A DNA stretch of 64,000 bases, taken from contig CM048572.1 in the NCBI GenBank assembly GCA_026413225.1, positions 4,402,001-4,466,000 of the forward strand. The letters run 5' to 3'. Made by a program: the position numbers and the translations under genes. Below the pieces are notes generated by a model, which searched no databases, was not told where the DNA came from, and saw only the letters and a program-made list of their open reading frames with translations. Within the stretch, counting starts at the first letter, position 1. The number at the start of each line of letters is the position of its first letter. The stretch comes from Otis tarda (taxonomy: Eukaryota > Chordata > Aves > Otidiformes > Otididae). Below are positions 38,801 to 55,555 of this stretch, in pieces.

Positions 38801-41743
38801 AAAAAAAGATCACAGAATCATTACAGAATGGTTTGGGTTAGAAGGGACCTTTAAAGGTCATCTAGATCTGGTCAGGAGAGCAGTAATTCCCTTTAAAGCC
38901 TATCACTCCTGCACCTTCATTGGTTATCAAGCCGTACTACACAGATTCTTCTTTCCAGATATAACCTTGAGAAGCAAGAAGTTGACCTAAGAAATACAGT
39001 AGAAAACCTCAACACAAGCACAACATACTCCTGCTAGATTACAAACTTGTTAATTCTGAGTTATTCTAAATACTTTTACATAAGCTCCCTCAAAGGAACA
39101 CATTTACTGTGAGTCACGTCCATTTCCATCTTCATCTGTTGTCTCAAGCACTGTTTTTCTTGCAGCTTTACTGATTCCCCTACAAGACATTGGAAAGCAA
39201 AGCTTACTGAGAACAATACGGACTATAAGAGTTTGCTGTAAAGATTTCTATACCCCAAGTATTTACCTATTCAAAACTCCATCAGAGATGAGTGCTTCTT
39301 TTGGGTGGTGGTACTTGTAATATACATTTCGTACTACAGCATCTTGTAGGAAAAAAAAAAAAAAAACCAACAAAAAAGACATTTACATCTTAGCCGATCA
39401 GTGTGCTAGATATAGCAACAAATAATGAGCTTGGCTCTTGGATTCCCTGGGTGTTTGTTTCTACCGCCACAAAGCCGGCATGTGCCTCCCAGAAGGATTC
39501 AAGTCAGCCATCAGTACTGTTTCCTTTTGGATATATAGATTTAGAACAGGAATATATTTGCAAGTTCAAATAAAAATGTGAAAAATAAGCACATCTCCAA
39601 GCCTTCTGCAAAGCAGAAGAGGCAAAAGGATGATCCAGTTAAAAGAATATGTACCAAGCTTTACAAGTTCAAATTCTTTTTCAATACACCTTCCAAAAGC
39701 ATGATGAATCTAATACTGTTGATGTAAAAAAAAAAGGCGTAGTCTACAAATGCCACCAAAGACCCTAAAATACTTTATATACACTGAGACACATCTGGTT
39801 TGGGTTGGTTTTTTTTCCACATTGGCAGTACAGAACCTAACGCACGGCATTTTATTGGACTGCTAAAGAAAAGTGCCACTGTTTGTTGAGGGTATGAGGT
39901 TACTTAATCCATTAAAACACATGGAAAAAAATGTTTGAAATTAAAGGCTTTTTAACCAAGAAATGTCACTTGAATTAATTTTTGCTAGTAAATCCCATTA
40001 AAATGAACAACTACAGCAAAGGAATGGAGATGGCTCAGTTGTTATCAAGGTACTCTGCCCATGGAAAGCCCTCGGTGTGCTCCAGTATTACACTGTCATG
40101 TACCCGTAGATTTCAAGCAAAAAACACCTCTTAGACCAAAAGGGACTTTGTGAGAGGGATGTGCTTGGCTTTTATCTACAAAGATTGAACCTGCTCTTTA
40201 GATTTTGTGGAAAACAGATGAATAAAAGGTATCAGTGAGCTCCATTACCGTTATTGAAAACGATCCCATACTCTTCTAACAAGAAGTTAATATTTGTGCC
40301 ACACTGAGACTCTCCGCCTTCTCTGAGCATCACCAGGATGGCTCCGCCATCCTCCAGGAATTTCTTCAGAACTGAAAACTAGAGGATAACAAAGATTCAC
40401 AATAAATACATGTGAAAAAAGCTACACACAAGACTGTAGGAAGCTACCCTGAGATGAGGGAAGGTAAATAATTCTGACTACTTGCAATTAACTTTATCCT
40501 ATAAGAAAAGCATTCAAATTTCAATTTGTGTAAATTCATTTAAAGCAGTATTATTGCAAAGTCTTCTGTGTTGTTCTTTTATATTTCACATTAAGCAAAT
40601 CTTAAAGCATAATGAATTTGCAAACAATTATTGACTTCTTACCTCAGCAGCACTGAACTTTTCTCTTGGCCCTGCTGTAATCCACAATTTTACCCCAAAC
40701 AGTTTCTCAGATGTGATCTCATCTTTTAGGCTGCAAATAGATTAATAAAGACACATTATTTTTGGATATAGTCCTGAACCACAACCTTTTTTCTTTTTTT
40801 TTTAAGTCTGGCAAATAAACACAAAGCAAATCACTTCAGTCACTTTGCATCCTTTTATCTGGGTTTAAGGTTGACAACTCGAGCAAAAATAATCCTTACA
40901 AATGTCAACCCATTAAGTAGTAAAGCCGCTCTAACGAGGTGTTCTGGCAGATCCAGAACTGGTATGAACTGCAATAGCTGCTATTAAGCTTTGCACCTGA
41001 TGAGCTTCCTCTTATTCTTTTTTCCTTTTGGCTCTGGGCACATTTTGTAGTGGACAGATAGGCATTATCATAGGCACCAGGGCTGTTGTCTTTTCTGTCC
41101 CCAACTCTGAATCAAGATAGACTCAAAAACTTGTATCCGGAGTTTCATCCATACAACTTACACTCTATGTCTTCCATAGGTAAGATAGGAAAGCTCCAAA
41201 GACAACTCTGCACAGCATCCGACAGTGAAATTACAGCTAATGCCACAAAAACACCAAAAAAAAAAGAGGTTCAGCTTAGGATATACATTCCCAAAGACAA
41301 TTTGGGTATCCAATGCAGACCACACACAAATTTTAGGATCTCCCTATGGACTGTGGGTGCCCCAACCCCTGGGGGGCTGCACAGTGGGGAGGGTGAGCCA
41401 TCCTGGCCTCTTCAGTCACGAGCGGTCGGTCTCTGCCTTGGAGATGAGGTGACCCCACACAACCTGGGCAGGCTGGGAGAAGACTCTGCTCCAAAAGCTG
41501 CAAGAAAGCCAAGCGTGCTTTCGGCCCTGCCTGTAAAGGACCCTCACACCATGGAAACACGGCTTCTCTCCCACGCCAGCCCTCCAAAAAACCTGCCAAG
41601 AGTTACTGAGAAAGCCGCCCTCACCTCTGTATCTTCCAGTTACCGCGAAGCCTTTTGCGCAGGGATTTGTAGCTGCTGGCGAGAGTGAAAGCCTCCCCTT
41701 TGGAGGCGTTGAAGACTATGGCATTCCGCAGGCCTTTCTCCAT
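29833..41743 (-). CDS. IFT52: IFT52, intraflagellar transport 52, 13 coding exons
   Basis: IFT52 is a core subunit of IFT-B1, bridging IFT88, IFT46 and IFT70 in the trains that build cilia. Exons in transcript order are 41625-41743, 40643-40730, 40249-40378, 39267-39342, 39108-39179, 38062-38188, 35054-35140, 34287-34355, 33402-33556, 32309-32396, 31123-31231, 30465-30610 and 29833-29880. They sum to 1314 nt and 437 codons, exactly the human length. The N-terminal GIFT domain is complete ([66 protein letters not shown]). The middle region keeps [22 protein letters not shown], and the C-terminal partner-binding domain keeps [20 protein letters not shown] and [12 protein letters not shown]. The final exon has only 15 codons ([15 protein letters not shown]). 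The start [12 protein letters not shown] matches human MEKELRSTILFN. One donor is suboptimal (aa|gtcagc at 33401). No lesion was seen. Confidence 0.97.
36205..36958 (+). mobile_element. CR1 LINE, 5'-truncated, with RT C-terminal ORF
   Basis: A 219-codon open frame (36203-36862) encodes the C-terminal part of the CR1 reverse transcriptase, with [27 protein letters not shown] and [19 protein letters not shown] segments. It is followed by the CR1 3' UTR and ends in attctatgattctgcgattctatg. It lies antisense in the IFT52 intron between 38062 and 35140. The intact frame suggests a relatively young copy. The upstream endonuclease and most of the RT are missing, so it cannot move by itself. Confidence 0.95.
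38812..38870 (-). mobile_element. short CR1 3' fragment
   Basis: The plus strand reads cacagaatcattacagaatgg, then ggtttgggttagaagggacc and tttaaaggtcatctag, the complement of the CR1 3' tail. Only about 60 bp remain. It lies in an IFT52 intron in the same orientation as the gene. Confidence 0.8.
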
Positions 41744-41800
41744 AGGCTTACCCGGGGCTGCCGCAGGACGCCAGCTCCCGGGACGCGAAGAAGCGAACCT

Positions 41801-41829
41801 CCACTGCCACTGCCACTGCCACTGCCACC
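41801..41829. repeat. (CCACTG)4-5 hexamer repeat in IFT52 leader
   Basis: Four perfect CCACTG units and a partial fifth (ccaccg) lie about 60-90 bp upstream of the IFT52 ATG, probably inside its 5' UTR. Confidence 0.8.
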
Positions 41830-41929
41830 GCCCCCGCCCCCACTCCCCGGCGGGATCCCCGCAGCGGGGCCCGGGGCCTGCCCGCCGCGGCGGCGGGGCA
41901 CAGCGCGGACGGCGGCCGTTACCAGGCGC

Positions 41930-41943
41930 GCTCCCCTAGCAAC
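41930..41943. promoter_or_regulatory. X-box-like RFX site
   Basis: gctcccctagcaac fits the X-box pattern of two half-sites separated by two bases (GCTCCC-CT-AGCAAC); on the minus strand it reads GTTGCTAGGGGAGC. It lies about 190 bp upstream of the IFT52 ATG. RFX factors are known to drive ciliary and IFT genes through X-boxes close to the start site, which supports the assignment. Confidence 0.6.
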
Positions 41944-41959
41944 AGAGCCGGCTGCAGAA

Positions 41960-41969
41960 GCGCATGCGC
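41960..41969. promoter_or_regulatory. NRF1-type site
   Basis: gcgcatgcgc core 17 bp from the X-box-like motif, in the IFT52 CpG island. Confidence 0.5.
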
Positions 41970-42546
41970 GAAGGCCGCCGCAGCGACCTCTGCACTCGGG
42001 GCGGCGGCCTGCTCCATTCCCGGGCGGAGCGGGAAAGGGGCGGGGGGGGCGGGATCGTACCACTGCGGCGGGCTTGGGGGGGGCGAGGGGCTTGGCGGAG
42101 CGCTCCGCTGGTACCGACGCCACAGCAGGGCCGGTCGGACTCCGCTCTGCCCGGACCCGCGGCGGCAGGCACCGCCTGCTCGGCGTCCAGCTGCGGGCAG
42201 TGTAGGCCCGGCTCCGGGCAAGGCCTGCGCTCGGGCAGTGACCGCCGAGGCCTGCGTCGGATGAGCCGTCGCCTGTCAGTGGGCCAGGGCGGGCTGGTGC
42301 CCTCCTACGACCAGATTTCCTCGACCTTGGAGATAGATAAAAGCAAAAATACCCGTTCTAGTACTAGCCCGAAGTAGGGATTTTCTATTTAATTAAAAAA
42401 AAAAAAAAAGTTTCAGTGACTTTCTGCATGCACCCAAGTGTTGGCCCCTCAGGCCTTGCTCATCTCACCCCCAGCACTCCCTCACACACAGGAAAGAGCT
42501 GCAAGCACATCAGTGTATGCACTTTAATATAAACCATGGCATATTT

Positions 42547-42552
42547 TTTATT
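42547..42552 (-). terminator. SGK2: probable SGK2 poly(A) signal
   Basis: The minus strand reads AATAAA about 1.37 kb past the SGK2 stop. It lies just beyond the IFT52 promoter island, so it would close the SGK2 3' UTR before IFT52 begins. No nearer canonical hexamer was found, but non-canonical signals were not excluded. Confidence 0.45.
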
Positions 42553-42870
42553 ACTTTGGCATGTACAAGAAAGTCCAATAAAAAAAAAATTGGTTCCAGC
42601 ATGAGTATTATCATACAACTTTTAGAAATGCCCTCGTTTATTCCTGTGTTGCAGTTACAAGCTGTCAGCCACCTTTCTCCTCCCCACAGCAACACAACAA
42701 AAGAACTTAAAAAAAAATAAAAAAAAAAAGTGGGAAGTGACATTCAGTGAGCATACCAGCATTTAAATTAAGGCAGAATAAATAACTGTTCTATGTCAGT
42801 GATGGGAGGTTTCAGGTGGGTGCTGGAGCCCGGGGGCCTACTGCTGCTCTCCCTCTCCTGCACACGAGGG

Positions 42871-42967
42871 CTCAGCGCTGACAGCCACCCCAGCGCTGAC
42901 GGCCACCCCAGCACTGACGGCCACCCCAGCACTGACGGCCACCCCAGCACTGACGGCCACCCCAGCG
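42871..42967. repeat. 18-bp minisatellite, about 5 copies
   Basis: The unit cccagcactgacggccac, with gct/act and acg/aca variants, repeats in tandem. Because 18 is a multiple of three, both strands stay open across it, giving apparent repeat proteins. It lies within the probable SGK2 3' UTR, about 1 kb past the stop. Confidence 0.9.
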
Positions 42968-43920
42968 CAGGGTGTGGAGCTGGGCTCTGCTCCCCTTGCT
43001 GTGAGCTCTCCCGGGCTCCATGCCGCTCCAACGCGTGCTCATTGCAGTAGTGTTGGTGTGCCCCAGGCAAGTCAAGCATATGCTGTGAAAGGATCTCCCC
43101 CACCCCAAGCAGGGTTTGGCCATAACATTTCTATTTTGCCAAGCAACTCAGGTTCTTCCCCACCCATTTTATCTGGGATTTCCCCTGTGCACACAGGGGA
43201 AGTGTGTAACAACCGTAACAGCCTCCTTGTTGCTTCAGCAGCATCCCAATCCTGGACCAGAAAGAGATGACCCGCTCACTTTGGGGAGGGACTGGCTGGT
43301 ATGAAAGGCTGCAGTGCGGTTCAGGATTTACAAACCTGAAGCTACTTTTGGACTGAGGAACAGTGTTTCAGCCCAGGATGAGAGGCTTAAGTGGCACAGT
43401 CCGCTTAAAGAAAAAAAGCCACTGCTCTTGGTAGTGTGAATAGTTTCCCCTCTATACTGGGGGGCAGAGCAGTTAAGAGTAGCTGGCAGTTAGCTCCACC
43501 AAAGGAAGAAAGAAATAAAAAAAAAAAAAAAAAAAGAAAAGAAAGAAAAAAGAATGGCCAGTTACAGGGACATGGCTGGTGCTGTGAATGGTAGTACATA
43601 CCTTAACCATAAATGCAACCACAGAGTGAATACAATTCTGCCAAGTAGCACAAGACACTCAGGGGAAAGTAATAATAATCTGTGTCCCACTTCCCCTGCC
43701 AGGGGAACAGTCATTTGAGGGGGAAATCCACCAAACGGCAAAAGTTAAGAGCTCTGTTCCATCCCAGCCAGTTAGTGTGTTAGTCCCAATTTCCTTAAAC
43801 TATGAGCAAAAGGACAGTACCAATCCTTTAAAAAAAAACCCAAACAAACAAACCCACAAAACCACCCCAAACATAAAACCCATTAAGTTAAAATCTGGCT
43901 TCTCAAAGCCTTTATAAAAC

Positions 43921-50952
<7,032 letters not shown>

Positions 50953-50974
50953 TAAAAAAGCAACTCGTTCAGCA
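50953..50974 (-). other. SGK2: upstream in-frame part of SGK2 exon (putative N-terminal extension)
   Basis: The exon holding the SGK2 ATG appears to start at 50974 after a good acceptor (ttcttcttttccaaag|t). From there the frame is open into the ATG and would read AERVAFL before MDRSRSP. This resembles the SGK3 segment VRAFLQMD and the SGK1 segment PEVQSILKIS, and starts in the same splice phase as that SGK1 exon. Whether it is translated depends on an upstream start that I could not find. Confidence 0.5.
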
Positions 50975-51818
50975 CTTTGGAAAAGAAGAACCCAGTGTTG
51001 AAAACAAAATCCAAGACAGAAACAGCTTCACACCATTAACCTGCCGGAACCTGCGTGGGACCCAGTGTGTGCTCCCCTCCAGGCTGTTCCCCCAGGTCAG
51101 GGCAATCTGGGGCTGTTGACATTCCAGGAGAGAGGGGCTGGCCATGGCAGCCAGGGTGGGCTCGGTGAGCAGAGGCATTAAAGCCCAGGGCTCTCGTCTA
51201 CCCAGCACAGCTGCTGCAGCTGGAGAAGTGGGACTGGAACGGCACTTGCTGGTTCAGATCCCCACCCTGCTTGAGCATCACTGGGGAGAGATGGGTCCTG
51301 CCACCCCAGGGATCCCTCCCTTGGGTTTTAAGGGTTCCCTCATGCTCCTTGCAAAAGCCAGGATTAAATAGATAGAAGACGACGACTGGGGGGAGGAGAG
51401 GGAGGGGGGGCGGGAAGAAGAAAAAACCAAAAAAGCAGAAAGAAAAAAAGGCTGTGTACCCTTCCCCCCCGCCCCAAACTCCCATACACCACAGGGAGGC
51501 TCTGACAGCTCCCGTCCCCCCAGCCACCCTCCACCCTCCCAAAAAGGGGACCTGAACTTCCCACCAGCGTCCCCCCGCTCTCACCTATGGGTGCTCCCCC
51601 TCTCTACCCCCATGCACCGCCCGGCGCAGACCCACGGCCATCCCAGCGCCGCCCTGCTCCACGGCCAGGCTGACCATGGCGGGAGATGCCGGGTGCTGGC
51701 GGCCGGCCCACATCTGGCCGGTGCCAGCCAGCTCCATTCACCGCCCAGCCAGCTCAGGGTTATCGGGATGAGATTTTAAAGGGCTCTCATCCCACTGGGA
51801 GTCTTTCATACTCACTAC

Positions 51819-51885
51819 GAGCAGAGCCGGGAGCCGGAGGCCTTGATGGATTGTCCTATCCTCTCACGGCCGTGCTTGATGAGTT
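51819..51885 (-). other. SGK2: putative upstream SGK2 exon, PX-tail-like
   Basis: 67 nt between acceptor tttttcctcgcag (51886/51885) and donor ctctgctc|gtagtgagt (51819/51818). In the phase needed to join the 50974 exon it reads LIKHGRERIGQSIKASGSRLC. This aligns with SGK3 FIKQRRAGLNEFIQ and SGK1 MKQRRMGLNDFIQ, the end of the PX-derived region. It ends two bases into a codon, like the matching SGK1 exon. It contains no in-frame ATG, so it is coding only if a further exon supplies one; otherwise it is leader sequence. Confidence 0.45.
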
Positions 51886-52669
51886 CTGCGAGGAAAAAGT
51901 TGGAGCACCGACAGCAATTAGCTGGCGGCACGATCACAAGTGCACAGAGGCACGTTTGTTCTTCACTGACCTTGCTCTTCTCTCCACAGCTGCCCTCCTC
52001 CCCCTTCCACCCACATACCAAAATAACCGGGAAAATATAGGAACCAGGACAGCTCCCCTCCCAGCCCGGCCACCAGCCCTTGATAGCGCACAGGACGGGG
52101 GATAAGTACGACAAAACAGACACTCTCTCCCATGGCAGAGGGGACCACCGTCATGCCTCCCTGAGCCACCCCTGGGTCCCCAGGAGGGACAAGGAGGGCA
52201 CTCACAAGGACGATGTTGTACAGGAATACGTCACGCACTTGGCACATCCACTGCCCCTTTCATTCAGGACTCTGCGCGTAATTAGGGACGTGAATGAAAC
52301 CTTTCAGGGCCCCGCAGGAGGTAAGCCAGCACGCACACGTCGCACGAGTAAGTGACTTGCCCAAGGACACACAGCCAGCGCCAGAAGCTGGGATTCCCAC
52401 CATGGAGCATCCCTGCTGCTCAGCTGTGCAGGTGAGTTGCCACTACCCATCATCATCATCACCACCACCTCTCCCTTTGCAGAGAGGCAAAGTCCTGAGC
52501 CTGCTCCCTGCTGCACAGGCTGAGCAAGAGAAAAGATTGAGAAGGGCAACCTGCACGGAGGAGTTCCTTGTTTTGCTTAGGAGTAGATAACAGAAATATT
52601 TCAAGATGCGGTTTTACTCCCTGGCTCTGCTCTAGTTTTGCTACTGGAGGAAAATAGAATGGAAAGGGG

Positions 52670-52697
52670 AAAAAAAAAAAAAAAAAAAAAAAAAAAA
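52670..52697. repeat. A28 homopolymer
   Basis: Twenty-eight A residues with no retrogene or target-site duplication recognisable next to it. Confidence 0.8.
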
Positions 52698-55186
52698 GAC
52701 AAACATTCACTTCCCACCCCACTGCCCCCCCTCCCCCGGAAAAAAAAAAAAGTGCTTTTGTAGACACAAACAAGCTGTCATCCTGGAACATCTCTTCTAC
52801 AGACCAAGGAACTGGCAGCACTGACTGCCAAAGCCTGTCTCCCTGGGCTTGTAGGACAACAACAAGTCCTGAGGAAGACACAAAGCCATCCAGAGAGCCC
52901 TTCCAGCATGGGTCAGGATCTGCCAGGTGGAGGGACCTGCGCACTCCAGAGAGCCACTGAACAGTGAACCAGCAGCAGTTCTGGGATCTGGGTGCAGATC
53001 TGATGAGGAGCCAAAAAACAGGCTGTGGGTTTAGACTTTCTGAATGGGAAAGTAGGAATTTACAGGAGAAAAAAAAAAACCCACCACACAAACAAAAAAA
53101 AAAAAACCCACCACAAACCATTCAGTGACTGTGCTTACAACATCAGGCTGGTCTGAGACCCTGACCTTGCCCAATACTTTGCCCTGCAGCAGGTAGGAGC
53201 GCTTGTCCCAGCAGGCGCCCACCAGTAGGGACAGCATGCAGGCAGCACCCAGACGGGTCCATCCCCACCTCCTCCCCCCGGGCATAGTCCTTATTTTCCT
53301 GACGGTCTGGCTCTCCCTGGCTTGCTGAGGTCTGCAGAAGGTCATCCAACACCTGCCCCACAGGCTGCTCGACAGCTATCACAGTCACGGCAGAGGGACA
53401 TCAGCCCTGCCGTCTCAGAGCAGGCCGTGCTCACGCCAGACGCAGTGCCAGGGGGAAGGTCGGGGGCACACGTGTGTGTGGAACAAGCCCCAGGCTACAA
53501 ATGGCAGCAGTAGAGAGAGGAGCAGGGCTCACATCCCCTCTTACCAGAGCAACCCAACCAAGGTTTAACACCTCACTTCCACTCCACGCGTGCAGCTCCG
53601 TCAGCTGATACCGGCTGTTCCCTCCAAGAAGGGAGGGAACAAGCGTGGGTTTGGCCCCAGGGCCAGCTTGCTGCCACTGACACCATTTCTGATCCCAGAT
53701 GCAGAGGTAAAGTCGTGAATGAGGCACAGGTGGGCATGTCACAGCTTGGGCATCTTGAGGAGCACATGGGCAAGCCATGGAAACACATCCATCTGGCTTG
53801 GAGGTATTTGCCAGCAGCGCAGGATGCAGGACAAGTTCCTGACTTGGTCTGAGGGGCTCGGACAAGGCTGCTTTAGCAAGGTCCCCACAGCCTGCGGTTC
53901 AGCAGGAGCATCGCTGCCGAGCAAAGGCTGCGCAGCTCTTCCAGGGCCACAGCCTGGCAGCCCGTTCACACTTCCCCCCACCAGCCCCATTCTGCTCCAC
54001 TGCTGCTTTGCTGGCAGTGCAGCTACTCAACAAGTCCCTGCTGACCAAGGGCAGCATTTCCAGCAAAGCTATTTCATTAAACATGCTTGCTCTGAGGCAA
54101 GAATCTCTTTCTGCACTGAGGTACCATACACATTTTCAGGATACGTATATCCTCAATCCATGTCGCTTCTCGTTCAGGCTCTGAGCCACCTTCCCCAGCC
54201 TGAGTCCTCCTCCAAAGCCAGGTTAGTTTCTAGTTTCAGTCTCCTGAGCAGTCAAACAGGCTTTTCCTTATCACTGACAAACCCTGCTCCCCCTAAAGCA
54301 CAAAGATTTCCTGAGAGCGCACACACGCCGAACAACAGAATTGGAAATAGGTCAGGAAAATACGCTGGAATCCTCGGTTATACATGCCCGGCTGCGTCCC
54401 TCCGCGTGCCTGCTGGGGCAGCAGGGATGCTCCAGGCACAGCCAGGCCACAGAGAGCATCAGCAAGCAAGTCAAAGAATTTCCTGATGCGATGTGGCTGT
54501 TACACTGGGAACACAAACCCCACACCCCCCTCCTCAAAGACCATTTCACGCCAACGCCTGGGCCAGAGGCATCCCCAGGCAGCCGGCACCCGCTCGCGCA
54601 ACACCGAGCTGCTCCTTACAAGTTGGAGCGGTTACCGCAGCTAAGCCTCCCCCCATCCAACATCCCCCAGTAACATACGTTTTCTTCCCAGCACAGCACG
54701 AGCAGCTCCCTCTTCCTTCAACAGTTCTGCCGGCGGTGACCCACATTCCCATGCTAGCCCAGCGTTATTTGCTACAAACACATTACTAATGCAACGCGTA
54801 CCTTGCACGGAGAGGCAACCTCATCCACTCGTCGTCCGCAGGCTGCCTCCCACCCTCTTCCCTGATGTCACCGCTCGCGGCATCCTTCCCTACCTAACCT
54901 AGATTGCAAACCCCTTGTCCTCTTCCCGCTCTGGGAAGGGCTCGTTGCCAGCGCGGAGAGGTGAGGAGGCCTGGCAGGCTGTCTCTGGGATGGCAGGCGA
55001 TGTTTTGGAAGAAGCACAGGGTTTGGAGGGGTAGGGTTGAGAGAGGGGCACCTAAGGCAGCCCAAAGCTTCCATCCAGCAGCGTAAGAGGGAGATGCCCC
55101 AGTTTCAGCTCAGAGAAGGCGCACAGGGGGATGTGGGAAGGAGGACTCCTGCAAACACATGCTGTTACTAGAAAAGAAAAGAAAAC

Positions 55187-55212
55187 AAAAAAAAAAAAAA
55201 AAAAAAAAAAAA
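55187..55212. repeat. A26 homopolymer
   Basis: Run of about 26 A residues preceded by gaaaagaaaagaaaac; simple sequence. Confidence 0.8.
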
Positions 55213-55536
55213 GCAGCCCAAGCTTTCCTCTGCTACAGATCTGAGAGAGAGCTCCAGGCCAGCACTGAGCTCCACTTCCATTCCCACTGAGACACTACAG
55301 CACACAGCCAGTCCAGGAAGAGGTTAGGACAGCCTTTAAAGGACTTCTTCACTTGGGGGAGCTTTCTCTGCTGCCCTCTGCAGAGCTCCTGGCTTGCCCA
55401 ATTTTCTTTTGGGGATCTTTTCCCCTACGCCCCAGGGACACTGCAAACCAGAGCAGGAACCCCAGCCAAGCAGCTCTGGCTCTGAGCGAGCTGGAACCCA
55501 CCTCCAGATTTTAGAGAAAAGCAATGTAAAAGCCTA

Positions 55537-55555
55537 GGGGGGGGGGGGGGGGGGG
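55537..55555. repeat. G19 homopolymer
   Basis: Nineteen consecutive G residues, a possible quadruplex and a likely length-variable or error-prone site. Confidence 0.85.

Larger units (their letters stand above)
41700..42300 (-). promoter_or_regulatory. IFT52: IFT52 CpG-island promoter
   Basis: A CpG-rich block begins at the first coding exon and extends about 550 bp upstream. It includes an X-box-like site (41930-41943), an NRF1-type core (41960-41969) and a (CCACTG)n repeat within the probable 5' UTR. Open frames on both strands here reflect GC content. A divergent plus-strand transcript is possible, but no gene is recognisable. Confidence 0.8.

Noticed and set aside
41086..41688. Plus-strand 200-codon frame
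   Set aside because: Antisense to the IFT52 first exon and intron, with no family match or transcript signals.
42768..43103. Apparent repeat proteins on both strands
   Set aside because: Produced by an 18-bp minisatellite whose unit is a multiple of three.
53719..54486. Plus-strand 255-codon frame
   Set aside because: No motif, domain or nearby promoter/poly(A) logic; composition is that of surrounding sequence.
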